DNA of 54,660 nt, from assembly GCA_000513055.1 (NCBI GenBank), contig AZYB01000004.1, forward strand, positions 1 to 54,660. The letters run 5' to 3'. The DNA comes from an alpha proteobacterium SCGC AAA288-N07 (lineage in GTDB: Bacteria; Pseudomonadota; Alphaproteobacteria; Pelagibacterales; Pelagibacteraceae). Positions 10,025-19,234 of the stretch are shown here, one piece after another; within the stretch, counting starts at the first letter, position 1; the number at the start of each line of letters is the position of its first letter. A program made the position numbers and the translations under genes. The notes below the pieces were generated by a model, which was not told the DNA's origin, searched no databases, and was given only the letters and a program-made list of their open reading frames with translations.

Positions 10025-11167
10025 ATGTTTGACTTTAGTAGAGAAAATAGAAGTTTACTGGCTAATTGGTGGAGAAATATAGATAAGACTATATTGTCGC
10101 TAATCTTATTACTTTTTTTCTTGGGTTTATTTTTTTCATTTTCTTCTACATCATCCGTTATTGGTGAAAAATTAAATAAGGAAAGCTATTTTTTCTTTTT
10201 AAAACATTTAGTATTTGTCAGTATCGCGCTAATAATTATCTTTTTCATTTCCATTCAAAAAAGGGAAATAATTAAAAAATATCTGCCCTATTTCTTTTTG
10301 CTATCTCTTTTATTATTATTTTTAGTTCCCTTTATAGGAATCGAAGTTAAAGGTGCAAGGAGATGGATGGAAATACCCTTTTTACCTAGATTTCAACCGA
10401 TTGAAATATTGAAACCTTTTTTTATTCTTATATTAGCTCAAATTATCTCCTCACAATTAATTCATAATTTATATAAAAAATATTTTTATACATTAATTTT
10501 ATTATCAGTTGTTTTGCTTTTTTTAATTGTTCAGCCAGATTTAGGTCAATCTGTTCTGCTATTTTCCTCTTGGTTAGTTATGGTTTTTTCATCAGGAATA
10601 AATTTCATAATTTTGGGTATATTTTTTTTAATTTGTGTTTTTATTTTTGCTTTAGTTCTATTTTTTTTTCCAAATAAATTTGGATATATTTTATTTAGAT
10701 TAAAATCATTTATTGACCCAACGAAGGGAGAAAACTATCAGTCGGAAAAAGCTCTAGAGGCAATAAAGAGTGGTGGTTTTACAGGTAGAGGATTAGGGGA
10801 AGGAATATTAAAAGATAAAGTGCCCGAAGCTCATACAGATTATATGCTTGCTATAATCGCAGAAGAATTTGGAGTTATATTAATTTTGCTATTAATAATA
10901 GTTTTCTTATTTTTTTCTTATAAAGTATTAAGCAAATTATTAGAAGAGAGGGATGAATATACGAAACTTGTCTTAGTAGGTCTAATTTCATTACTATTAA
11001 TTCAAACTTTCATTCATATTGGTGTAAATATAAGACTTTTGCCAACAACAGGTATAACCCTTCCATTTTTAAGTTATGGAGGTTCATCAATTGTAGGAAA
11101 TGCAATAGCAGGTGGTTTTATTTTAAATTTAACAAAAAAAATTCCATTAAATCGAGATAATTTATGA
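10025..11167 (+). CDS. ftsW: Lipid II polymerase / cell division protein FtsW (SEDS family)
   Basis: FtsW is the SEDS glycosyltransferase that polymerises lipid II at the septum together with FtsI. The protein is 380 residues with about ten hydrophobic segments. It carries family motifs such as KGARRWMEIP, FQPIEILKPF, QPDLGQSVL and the C-terminal LPTTGITLPFLSYGGSS. Its position between murD and murG is the classic one for ftsW. A second SEDS gene, rodA, is found truncated near 43 kb. The stop overlaps the murG start by four bases (ATGA type). Confidence 0.96.
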   Translation: MFDFSRENRSLLANWWRNIDKTILSLILLLFFLGLFFSFSSTSSVIGEKLNKESYFFFLKHLVFVSIALIIIFFISIQKREIIKKYLPYFFLLSLLLLFLVPFIGIEVKGARRWMEIPFLPRFQPIEILKPFFILILAQIISSQLIHNLYKKYFYTLILLSVVLLFLIVQPDLGQSVLLFSSWLVMVFSSGINFIILGIFFLICVFIFALVLFFFPNKFGYILFRLKSFIDPTKGENYQSEKALEAIKSGGFTGRGLGEGILKDKVPEAHTDYMLAIIAEEFGVILILLLIIVFLFFSYKVLSKLLEERDEYTKLVLVGLISLLLIQTFIHIGVNIRLLPTTGITLPFLSYGGSSIVGNAIAGGFILNLTKKIPLNRDNL

Positions 11168-12237
11168 AAAAAAAAATTCTTTTTTGTAGCGGTGGAACAG
11201 GGGGGCACGTTTTCCCCTCTGCTAGTTTAATTAATTTTTTTAAAAAAAAAGAATATGAGACAGTACTTTTTATTGATAAAAGGGGAGCAAAATATCTAGA
11301 AAAAGATTTTTTTTTACACAAAACATTTAAAGTCAGTTTTCCATCACGCACAGGTCTTATAAGTAGAATATTTTTTTATTTAAAACTAATTCTAGTTTTA
11401 TTTAATTCCTTTTTAATTTTAAGAAAAGAAAAACCAAATTTTGTATTTGGTCTTGGAGGATATGTCTCTCTTCCCATATGTTTAGCTGCAAAATTACTTA
11501 ATATTCAAATCTTGTTATATGAACCCAATCTTGTATTGGGTAGGGTAAATAAATTTTTTGTACGTTATTGTAGGAAGCTCTTCATAAATTCTGACAATAT
11601 TATCAATCTTCCTAACAAATATTTGACCAAATGTGTTGAGGTTGGCAGCATTCTTAGAGAAGAAATTATGAAACATAAATTATCAGAAAAAAATAATTTA
11701 AATTCAAAAAAAACTATTTTAGTTTTAGGTGGTAGCCAAGGTGCTGAAATCTTTGGAGAAGTGATACCGCAGGTTATTCTAGATCTGAGTAAAAATTATA
11801 AGATAAACATTATTCAACAATCCTTACCTAAACAAGTAAATGAAATTCAAAATTTATATAATAATAATAATATTGAAAATTACATTTTTAGCTTTCATGA
11901 GAATATTGCTGAATTAATATCAAGAGCCGACCTTGCAATATCAAGATGCGGGTCATCAACTATCGGAGAACTTGAATTTTTAGGAGTACCATTTGTTGCG
12001 ATTCCTTATCCATTCGCCAAAGATAATCATCAATATCAAAATGCAATTTATTATGAAAAAAAAGGATGTTGTTGGATATTAGAGCAAAAAAATTTATCCT
12101 TTAAAAGTTTGAAAGAAATGTTGATCAAAATTTTAGATAATAATGTTGAATTAAGTTTAAAAAGAGAAAATATGCTTAAAAATGATAGTAAAAACACCCT
12201 TTTAAAAATAGAAAGAGAAATAAAAAAATTGATTTAA
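11164..12237 (+). CDS. murG: Lipid II synthase MurG (UDP-GlcNAc transferase)
   Basis: MurG transfers GlcNAc from UDP-GlcNAc to lipid I at the cytoplasmic membrane face, giving lipid II. The first glycine-rich loop is visible as CSGGTGGHVFPS at residues 7-18. The GLGGYVSLP segment lies near residue 97, and LGGSQGAE near residue 188. The C-terminal nucleotide-binding helix region SRCGSSTIGELEFLGVPFVAIPYP lies near residue 260. The length, 357 residues, is standard. It overlaps ftsW by four bases and murC by one. Confidence 0.96.
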   Translation: MKKKILFCSGGTGGHVFPSASLINFFKKKEYETVLFIDKRGAKYLEKDFFLHKTFKVSFPSRTGLISRIFFYLKLILVLFNSFLILRKEKPNFVFGLGGYVSLPICLAAKLLNIQILLYEPNLVLGRVNKFFVRYCRKLFINSDNIINLPNKYLTKCVEVGSILREEIMKHKLSEKNNLNSKKTILVLGGSQGAEIFGEVIPQVILDLSKNYKINIIQQSLPKQVNEIQNLYNNNNIENYIFSFHENIAELISRADLAISRCGSSTIGELEFLGVPFVAIPYPFAKDNHQYQNAIYYEKKGCCWILEQKNLSFKSLKEMLIKILDNNVELSLKRENMLKNDSKNTLLKIEREIKKLI

Positions 12238-13631
12238 TGGAAATTAAAACAGCAAGCAATAAAGTAATCCACTTTGTTGGTATTGGCGGAATGGGCATGA
12301 GTGGATTAGCACAAATAATGCACAATATGGGCTTCATGATACAGGGTAGTGATTTAATTCAAAGCAAAAATACAAATCAATTAAGAAAATTTGGGATTAA
12401 AGTTTTTATAGGACATAAAAGAAAAAATATTAAAAAGGCTACTATGCTTGTTATTTCTTCTGCAATTAAAAAAACTAATGTTGAATATTTACTAGCTAAA
12501 AAAAAAAAAATACCTATTCACAAACGTGGTGTAATGCTTGCTAACATTATTTCATTAAAAAAAAATATTGTTATTACAGGATCACACGGAAAAACGACCA
12601 CCACTTCCTTGATATCTACCATTTTATTTGCTGCAAAATTAGATCCAACAATAATTAATGGAGGAGTCATAAATTTTTTGAAAAATTCAGCCAAGCTAGG
12701 AAAAAGTGACTGGTGTGTAGTAGAATCTGACGAATCCGATGGTAGTTTTTTGAAAATACCTTTAACTTACTCCGTAGTTACAAATATTGATAAAGAACAT
12801 TTAGATTTTTATAAAAAATTTACCTTTTTGCAAAAATCTTTTCAGTTATTTGTTGAAAAAACACCTCCTTTGGGTAAGGCAATTATTTGTGGAGATGATT
12901 ATAATAATAAAGCGTTAATTAAAAATTTAAAAATAAAAAATTATTTAACGTATGGTTTTGATAAAAATTCAAATTTTCAAATAAATAATGTTAGAAAAAA
13001 ACCAAATAATTCATACTTTAATATAAAATTAAATTTAGTAGGGAAAAGTAAAAAAAACTTAAAAAATTTTAAAATACCTTTACTTGGGGACCATAATATA
13101 AGAAATGCTACAGCCGCAGTTGTTCTGGCATTAAATATAGGTATCAAAAAAAATATAATCAAAAGTACCTTAAAAAATTTTAGAGGAGTTCAGCGTCGAT
13201 ATAACAAAATATTTTCTTATAATAAAATTGATTTTTACGATGATTATGCTCATCATCCAACCGAAATACAGGCTTTACTTGATGGTATTAGATCAGTACA
13301 TCGTTCTAGAAAAATAATTTCTGTTTTTCAGCCTCACAGATTTTCTCGAGTTAAGTTATTAAAAAAAGAATTTACTAGGGCATTTAAATTTTGTAATGAA
13401 GTTGTTTTATGTCCCATTTATCCTGCCGGTGAAAAGGTTAATAAATATTTTGATTACTATTCATTTGGGAAATTAATTGCAAAAAAATCTAATGTAAGGG
13501 TAATAATATTAAAATCGGAAAATGATTTGTTAAATTATTTTAAAAAAAACCTTTTCAACAACGAATTAGTAGTATGCATGGGGGCTGGAAGCATATCTTC
13601 GTGGATTAGAAATATATCAAAAAAATTATGA
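12237..13631 (+). CDS. murC: UDP-MurNAc:L-alanine ligase MurC
   Basis: MurC attaches the first L-alanine to UDP-MurNAc. The N-terminal Rossmann motif IHFVGIGGMGMSGLA at residues 11-25 is characteristic of MurC. The P-loop ITGSHGKTTTTS lies near residue 119, ESDESDGSF near 163, and the C-terminal YDDYAHHPTE near 340. The length is 464 residues. A run of about 12 A inside the gene leaves the frame intact, which shows that not every long A run in this sequence causes a break. It overlaps murG by one base and murB by four. Confidence 0.97.
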   Translation: MEIKTASNKVIHFVGIGGMGMSGLAQIMHNMGFMIQGSDLIQSKNTNQLRKFGIKVFIGHKRKNIKKATMLVISSAIKKTNVEYLLAKKKKIPIHKRGVMLANIISLKKNIVITGSHGKTTTTSLISTILFAAKLDPTIINGGVINFLKNSAKLGKSDWCVVESDESDGSFLKIPLTYSVVTNIDKEHLDFYKKFTFLQKSFQLFVEKTPPLGKAIICGDDYNNKALIKNLKIKNYLTYGFDKNSNFQINNVRKKPNNSYFNIKLNLVGKSKKNLKNFKIPLLGDHNIRNATAAVVLALNIGIKKNIIKSTLKNFRGVQRRYNKIFSYNKIDFYDDYAHHPTEIQALLDGIRSVHRSRKIISVFQPHRFSRVKLLKKEFTRAFKFCNEVVLCPIYPAGEKVNKYFDYYSFGKLIAKKSNVRVIILKSENDLLNYFKKNLFNNELVVCMGAGSISSWIRNISKKL

Positions 13632-14548
13632 ATATACCAAAGCTAGTTCAAGATTTATCAAAAAAATTATCAGGAAAAATTTATCATCAATATGATATGA
13701 AGCTTTTAAATTGGTTTAATCTAGGAGGACCAGCTAAAGTCTTTTTTAAACCGAATACATTAGAAGATTTAATTTTTTTTTTAAAAAATTTTTCAAATAA
13801 TTTACCAATCATAGTTCTTGGAGTAGGTTCTAACACATTAATTAGAGATGGAGGGTATAATGGCGTTATTATTAAACTTGGAAAATATTTTTCACGTTTG
13901 TCTAAGCTTGATAATAATACCATAATCGCAGGCGCTGCTGTATTGGATAAGCAGTTATCAAATTTTGCAAAAGAAAACTCTATCGCTGGATTAGAATTTC
14001 TCTCTTGTATCCCCGGTTCTATAGGTGGAGCTATAAGAATGAACTCAGGGTGTTATGGTTTTGATATTTCAAAATGCATTGTTTCAATACAGACCTTAGA
14101 TCATAATGGAATTGTCAGAACGATTAGGTCTGAAAAAATTAATTTTTTTTATCGCGGTTCTGATTTATCTAATGATCAGATTTTATTAAGTGGAACTTTT
14201 AAAGGCGAAAAAAAAAATAAAAAAAAAATTAAAGAAAAAATGGAAGAACTTTCAGCATATAAAAAAAAATCTCAACCAACAAGAATTAAAACTTGTGGAA
14301 GTACTTTTGAAAATCCAATTCATCAGACACAAAAAAAAGCATGGGAACTTATCAAAGAAGCCCAATGTGAAAATATGAAAATCGGAGGCGCTGCAATTTC
14401 TGAAAAACATAGCAATTTTTTTGTTAATCAAGGCTCTGCAACTTCAAGTGATATGGAAAATCTGATTAATCTTGTAAGAGAGAGGGTTTTTAATACCAGT
14501 GGGATAAAACTTGAATTGGAATTACAGATTATTGGTGAAAAAAAATGA
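13628..14548 (+). CDS. murB: UDP-N-acetylenolpyruvoylglucosamine reductase MurB
   Basis: MurB is an FAD-dependent reductase that converts UDP-GlcNAc-enolpyruvate to UDP-MurNAc. The FAD-binding segment appears as VLGVGSNTLIRDGGY near residue 64. SCIPGSIGGAIRMNSGCYG lies near residue 126, the catalytic region FFYRGSDLS near residue 175, and GSTFENP near 226. A C-terminal SEKHSNFFVNQGSATSSD carries the conserved residues of type I MurB. At 306 residues it is a normal short-type enzyme. It overlaps murC and ddl by four bases each. Confidence 0.96.
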   Translation: MNIPKLVQDLSKKLSGKIYHQYDMKLLNWFNLGGPAKVFFKPNTLEDLIFFLKNFSNNLPIIVLGVGSNTLIRDGGYNGVIIKLGKYFSRLSKLDNNTIIAGAAVLDKQLSNFAKENSIAGLEFLSCIPGSIGGAIRMNSGCYGFDISKCIVSIQTLDHNGIVRTIRSEKINFFYRGSDLSNDQILLSGTFKGEKKNKKKIKEKMEELSAYKKKSQPTRIKTCGSTFENPIHQTQKKAWELIKEAQCENMKIGGAAISEKHSNFFVNQGSATSSDMENLINLVRERVFNTSGIKLELELQIIGEKK

Positions 14549-15459
14549 AAAAAACGATTTTAGTTTTAATGGGAGGTATTTCAGTGGAAAAGAAAATAAG
14601 CCTTTTATCCGGAAAGGCATGTGTAAGAGCATTAAAAAAAAAAAAATATAAAGTTAAAATCTTGAATCCAAAAGGAAATTTTGTTGACGAAATTAGAAAA
14701 ATAAAACCAAAAATCGTGTTTAATGCGTTACACGGTCGTTTCGGTGAAGATGGATATATTCAAAGTATTTTAGAAGCAGAAAAAATAAAATATACGCATT
14801 CAGGAATTCTTGCCTCAAGTATTGCCATTGATAAAGTAGTTTCTAAAAAAATATTTGTTAAAAATAAAATTAATACTCCCAAATTTTTTGTATATAATTA
14901 TAATAACGGGTTAAATATTCGTAGTTTGATAAAAAAATCAAAAATAAATTTCCCCATTGTTATTAAGCCAATCAACGAAGGTTCAAGTATAGGGGTTTAT
15001 ATTTGTACAAAAAAAAATCTAAACCAAAATTTAAAAAAACTAAAAAAGTATAAAGAAATATTAATCGAACAATATATTCCCGGGAGAGAAATACAAGTAG
15101 CTGTGATGAATAACAAGGCTTTAGGTGCTATTGAACTTAAACCTAAAAGAAAATTTTATGATTACTATGCCAAATATTCAAGTAAAGCAAAAACCAAACA
15201 TATTATGCCGGCTCCCTTGCAATCAAAAAAATACAAAGAAGTTCTAAAGATTGCAAGAAGAGCCCACCTTTCATTAGGATGCAAAGGAATTACCAGAAGT
15301 GATTTTAGATTCTATAAAAATAAATTTTTTTTACTAGAGATTAATACACAACCCGGTATGACAAGTCTTTCTTTAGTGCCTGAAATAGCAGCTTATAAGG
15401 GAATAAAATTTGAAAACCTTGTTGAGTGGATGGTTAAAGATGCTGGCTATAACAGATAA
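14545..15459 (+). CDS. ddl: D-alanine:D-alanine ligase
   Basis: Ddl makes the D-Ala-D-Ala dipeptide used by MurF; it has an ATP-grasp fold. Visible motifs are MGGISVEKKISLLSG at the N-terminus, NALHGRFGEDGYIQ near residue 67, and FPIVIKPINEGSSIGVY in the ATP-binding domain. REIQVAVM and the C-terminal LLEINTQPGMTSLSLVPE complete the substrate and metal site. The length is 304 residues. A run of about 13 A near its 5' end does not disturb the frame. The 3' end overlaps the start of ftsQ. Confidence 0.96.
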   Translation: MKKTILVLMGGISVEKKISLLSGKACVRALKKKKYKVKILNPKGNFVDEIRKIKPKIVFNALHGRFGEDGYIQSILEAEKIKYTHSGILASSIAIDKVVSKKIFVKNKINTPKFFVYNYNNGLNIRSLIKKSKINFPIVIKPINEGSSIGVYICTKKNLNQNLKKLKKYKEILIEQYIPGREIQVAVMNNKALGAIELKPKRKFYDYYAKYSSKAKTKHIMPAPLQSKKYKEVLKIARRAHLSLGCKGITRSDFRFYKNKFFLLEINTQPGMTSLSLVPEIAAYKGIKFENLVEWMVKDAGYNR

Positions 15460-16135
15460 TAAAAGAAATAAAATATTATTTTACATTTTAGTATTTATTT
15501 TTTTGTCGACAATAAATTTTTTTGAAAAAACAAATATTTTTGGCAATAAAGTTTTCTTTCAACTAAATGAGATTGAAATATCAGGTTATAAAAAAATTGA
15601 TCATACAGCCATACAAAGTAAATTAAATAATTTAATAGGGAGAAATTTACTTTTAATAAAGATTAAAGATATTGAAGATATTATAAGTGAAAATAAATTA
15701 ATCAGCCAATATGCAATTAAAAAACATTATCCAAATAAAATTCATGTTAAATTAAAGGAAACAATTTTGCTTGCAAAGTTAATAAAAGACAAAAAAAAAT
15801 ATTTTTTGGCAGAAAATAATAATCTTATTCCTTTTATGGATGATTTAAATGATCAAAATTTACCAAATGTTTATGGAAAAGATGCCGAGTATTATTTCAA
15901 CGATTTTCAAAAAATACTTAAGTTAAATAATTTTAATTTAGATATTGTATACAGTTATTATTTTTTTCAAATTAACAGATGGGATTTAGTTACAAATGAC
16001 AAAAAAACAATAAAATTTCCTTCAAAAGGTTTAACTGAAGCTATAAAAGTAGTTAATAAACTTCTGAAAAATAAATATTTTGACAAATATTCTGTTATAG
16101 ATTTAAGGATTAGCAATAAAATTATCACTCAGTAG
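15440..16135 (+). CDS. ftsQ: Cell division protein FtsQ
   Basis: FtsQ is a bitopic membrane protein linking cytoplasmic and periplasmic divisome parts. After a short charged N-terminus there is one hydrophobic segment (IKNKILFYILVFIFLSTI region), then a POTRA-like domain starting FFQLNEIEISGYKKIDHTAI. Position between ddl and ftsA is canonical. I choose ATG 15440 (MLAITDNKRNK), which overlaps ddl by 20 bases; an ATG at 15410 in the same frame would overlap it by 50. The stop overlaps the GTG start of ftsA (TAGTG). Confidence 0.88.
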   Translation: MLAITDNKRNKILFYILVFIFLSTINFFEKTNIFGNKVFFQLNEIEISGYKKIDHTAIQSKLNNLIGRNLLLIKIKDIEDIISENKLISQYAIKKHYPNKIHVKLKETILLAKLIKDKKKYFLAENNNLIPFMDDLNDQNLPNVYGKDAEYYFNDFQKILKLNNFNLDIVYSYYFFQINRWDLVTNDKKTIKFPSKGLTEAIKVVNKLLKNKYFDKYSVIDLRISNKIITQ

Positions 16136-17361
16136 TGGAAAACAAAAAAATTATCGCTGTAATTGATTTAGGAACTTCTGATCTTAAATGTGCTGTTTTT
16201 TCATTTGACAGTGATGGATTATCAAAACTTCTTGGTTGTTCTAAAAAAAAAACAAAAGGCATACATAATTCAATTATTGTTAATACAAATGATGCAATTA
16301 ACTCAGTTCGTTCATGTTTGGTTGAAGTGGAAAAAAAATTAAAAATTACACTAAATAAAATCAATGTATTAATTGATCCTACCGAAATCATTACCACCAG
16401 ATTGACCAAGTTTAAAAAAATTAACGGATCTAAAATAGAAAAAACTGATCTAGATTTTCTTCTTAAAGAGGCAAAAAAACAAGTGGAATTAAATAATTCT
16501 AGATTATCAAATATTCATATATTCAATTATAGGTATTTAGTTGACAATAAACCTTTTAAAGATTTACCTTTAAATATTTATGTAGATCAATTTAGCCAAG
16601 AAAATGTTTTTATTAGTGTTCCAAAAAATATTTTAAAAAATATCTCACAAGTTTTTAATTCTTGTGATATTGAAATTGATAAATTTATTTCTTGTTCTTA
16701 TGCATTGGGTATTTGCTGTTTTAATCAAGATCAAATTGAATATGGATGTGGTATTGTTGATATAGGTTATGAAAAAACTTCGTTAGCTATATTTAAAGAT
16801 TCATCCTTAGTACATGCCACTTCTTTTCCAATAGGATCAAATCATATTACCAAAGATATTTCTCGCGGTTGTTATTTATCTAAAATTGAGTCAGAATTAA
16901 TTAAAAAAAACATATCTATAATTGATGATTTAGATGAAGAATCAGGTAAAAATGGATTTTTATCTGAAAAATATTTTCTTGAAACAAAATTTAGAAAAAT
17001 TTCAACTAAGTTTGTTAGAGATATTATTTCAGCAAGATTAGATGAAATTCTAAATAAAATTTTTAAAGAAATAAATTTTTTGCAAACCGAGAGTATTAAG
17101 CATAATCTAACTATTGTGGGAGAAGGATCAAAATTAAATGGTTTAAAAAAAATAATTAATATCAAGTTGTTAAATAATATTTTCGTTGCTAACCCAGATA
17201 ATTTTAAACCATTAGAAAATATTGATAAGGAATTATTGGCTTGTTATGGTGCTGTAAAAATTTTAACTGAAGGTTTTGTTTCTGAAGCAATAGCTATACC
17301 AAATAAAAGTAAAAAGGATGAAAATGGCTTTTTTACTAGGGTTTTCAATATTTTTAATTAG
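16135..17361 (+). CDS. ftsA: Cell division protein FtsA (actin-like membrane tether of FtsZ)
   Basis: FtsA is an actin-fold ATPase that anchors FtsZ filaments to the membrane. The phosphate-1 motif appears as IAVIDLGTSDLKCAVF at residues 7-22, the SHS2 (1C) domain occupies roughly residues 85-165, and phosphate 2 is GIVDIGYEKTSLAIF near 204. The segment LTIVGEGSKLNGL near 325 is the adenosine motif. The C-terminal end FFTRVFNIF is a plausible amphipathic membrane helix. It starts with GTG overlapping the ftsQ stop. Unusually, no ftsZ follows; the next gene, after 69 bases, is lpxC. Confidence 0.95.
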   Translation: MENKKIIAVIDLGTSDLKCAVFSFDSDGLSKLLGCSKKKTKGIHNSIIVNTNDAINSVRSCLVEVEKKLKITLNKINVLIDPTEIITTRLTKFKKINGSKIEKTDLDFLLKEAKKQVELNNSRLSNIHIFNYRYLVDNKPFKDLPLNIYVDQFSQENVFISVPKNILKNISQVFNSCDIEIDKFISCSYALGICCFNQDQIEYGCGIVDIGYEKTSLAIFKDSSLVHATSFPIGSNHITKDISRGCYLSKIESELIKKNISIIDDLDEESGKNGFLSEKYFLETKFRKISTKFVRDIISARLDEILNKIFKEINFLQTESIKHNLTIVGEGSKLNGLKKIINIKLLNNIFVANPDNFKPLENIDKELLACYGAVKILTEGFVSEAIAIPNKSKKDENGFFTRVFNIFN

Positions 17362-17430
17362 TTTTTTTTTGTATTTTTTTGAAATAATTGTTGTTTTTAT
17401 TGTCTTACTTTTGATCATTATAAATATTTT

Positions 17431-18351
17431 ATGATTGGTTTTTATCAAAAGACAATTAAACAAGAGATTCAATTCAGAGGTGTTGGCCTACATAATGGCA
17501 AAAAAGTTGATATGAAACTTGTCCCTGCTGCACCAAATCACGGAATAGTTTTTAAAAGAACTGATTTAAAAACCAAAAATTTAATTCCTGCGGTTTTTAG
17601 CAACGTAAGCAAAGCTGTACTCTGCACAAATATAGAAAATGAGTTTGGAGTTTCTGTTTCAACAATAGAACATTTAATGGGGGCGTTGTATGGAGAGGAA
17701 ATAGACAATTTATTGGTCCAGATTAATTCGAGCGAAGTTCCCGCAATGGATGGTTCAGCTAAAGAATTTGTTTCTAAAATTAGAAAAACAGGTACTAAAA
17801 ATTACGATACCCTAAGAAGATTTATTAAAGTATTAAAAAAATGTGAACTGGTAAAAGATAAAAAATTTATTACGATCGAGCCTTACGAAAACGATTTAAA
17901 AGTTGATTTTGAAATTATATACAATAATCCACTTATTGGTAAGCAAAGAAAGTCAGTTAGTTTATATAAAGATGATCTTAATTCCATTTATAATTCTAGA
18001 ACTTTTTGTTTGTTTGAAGATATAGACAAAATTAAACAGCAGGGACTTGGAAAAGGTGGATCTCTCGAGAATGCTGTTGTTGTCAAAGGTAATAAAATTG
18101 TTAACGAGAGTGGGTTGAGATATAGAAATGAATTTGTAATGCATAAAATTCTAGATTGCATGGGAGATTTAATGTTGGCTGATCATCGAATATTAGGCAA
18201 AGTTAGATGTAGCCAGGGTGGTCATCAGTTAACTAATGATTTACTAAGAAAATTTTTATCGGATAGTAAATACTTTTCAGTTGTAGAGTTTAGAGAGAGC
18301 AAATTACCAAAAAGTACATTATATAACGGACCTGTAGCTGTAAGCGCATAA
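17431..18351 (+). CDS. lpxC: UDP-3-O-acyl-N-acetylglucosamine deacetylase LpxC
   Basis: LpxC is the zinc enzyme that performs the committed step of lipid A synthesis, so this organism probably makes an LPS-type outer membrane. Visible are the N-terminal GVGLHNGKKVDMKLVPA, the zinc ligand region TIEHLMGALYG near residue 76, the substrate segment SEVPAMDGSA near residue 105, and the zinc ligands in MHKILDCMGDL near 235. A C-terminal GGHQLTNDLL carries the catalytic histidine. At 306 residues it is normal. It follows ftsA in the place usually held by ftsZ-lpxC. Confidence 0.96.
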   Translation: MIGFYQKTIKQEIQFRGVGLHNGKKVDMKLVPAAPNHGIVFKRTDLKTKNLIPAVFSNVSKAVLCTNIENEFGVSVSTIEHLMGALYGEEIDNLLVQINSSEVPAMDGSAKEFVSKIRKTGTKNYDTLRRFIKVLKKCELVKDKKFITIEPYENDLKVDFEIIYNNPLIGKQRKSVSLYKDDLNSIYNSRTFCLFEDIDKIKQQGLGKGGSLENAVVVKGNKIVNESGLRYRNEFVMHKILDCMGDLMLADHRILGKVRCSQGGHQLTNDLLRKFLSDSKYFSVVEFRESKLPKSTLYNGPVAVSA

Positions 18352-18400
18352 ATATCATTCTATTTTAAATTTAGAAAAAATTTGGTAATCTCTATTATCA

Positions 18401-19231
18401 ATGTCCAAATCTATTATATTTTTGTTTATATATTTAATTTTCTTTGTTTCATGTTCAAAAAATAAGGTTGATCAAGTTTTACTTGATCAAGATGTAGAAA
18501 CGGAAATGGTAAAAGCATATAAAGAAGGAATTAGGCAATTAGAAAGTGGAGATGCACTTTTTGCATCAAAAAAATTTGATGAAGCAGAAATTTTGCTTCC
18601 CCAATCTATCTGGGCAGCCAAAGCATCATTAATGTCTGCTTATGCACTATATTCTCAAAATTATTATGTAGATGCTATCTTTAACTTAGAACGTCATATC
18701 AAAAGATATCCTAAAGATAAAAATATAGTTTATGCTCACTACTTAATTGCAATATGTTATTTTGAACAATTATATGATGAAAAAAAAGACTTAAAACCTT
18801 TGGTAGAGGCACGCCAAAGATTTGAATATATTTTAAAAATATATCCCAATACAGATTACGCAATTGATGCTAAATGGAAAATGGGATTAATTGTAGATCA
18901 AATGGCCTCAAAAGAAATGTATATTGGACGTTATTACATGAAGAAAGAAAAATGGATAGCTGCAATTAATCGTTTTCAATTTGTTGTAAAATATTATGAT
19001 ACCACAATTTATATTGAAGAAGCATTACATCGTTTGGTTGAAATTTATTACAAAATTGGTTTAGTTGAAGAAGCAAAAAAAGTTGCAGCAGTATTAGGAT
19101 ATAACCATGGATCTGGAGAATGGTATAAAAACTCTTATAGAGTATTTAATAAATCTTACAAAACTAAAAAAGTTACTGAAAAAAAGAAGGATTCATTTAT
19201 TAAAAAAAAATTCAAAAAATTGCTTGAATAA
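18401..19231 (+). CDS. bamD: Outer-membrane assembly lipoprotein BamD (ComL/YfiO family)
   Basis: BamD is a TPR lipoprotein of the BAM complex that inserts beta-barrel proteins into the outer membrane. The N-terminus is a lipoprotein signal with lipobox-like VSCSKN at about residues 15-20. Tetratricopeptide-like helices follow: YKEGIRQLESGDALFASKKFDEAE, then LEARQRFEYILKIYPNTDYA further on, which suits the family. The length of 276 residues fits. It lies between lpxC and ligA, where other alphaproteobacteria commonly have bamD; the recN gene often found next to it is absent. ligA follows after three bases. Confidence 0.9.
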   Translation: MSKSIIFLFIYLIFFVSCSKNKVDQVLLDQDVETEMVKAYKEGIRQLESGDALFASKKFDEAEILLPQSIWAAKASLMSAYALYSQNYYVDAIFNLERHIKRYPKDKNIVYAHYLIAICYFEQLYDEKKDLKPLVEARQRFEYILKIYPNTDYAIDAKWKMGLIVDQMASKEMYIGRYYMKKEKWIAAINRFQFVVKYYDTTIYIEEALHRLVEIYYKIGLVEEAKKVAAVLGYNHGSGEWYKNSYRVFNKSYKTKKVTEKKKDSFIKKKFKKLLE

Positions 19232-19234
19232 TTA

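Noticed and set aside
15410-15440. ftsQ start at 15410
   Set aside because: It would overlap ddl by 50 bases. The ATG at 15440 gives a more usual overlap and keeps the membrane segment near the N-terminus.
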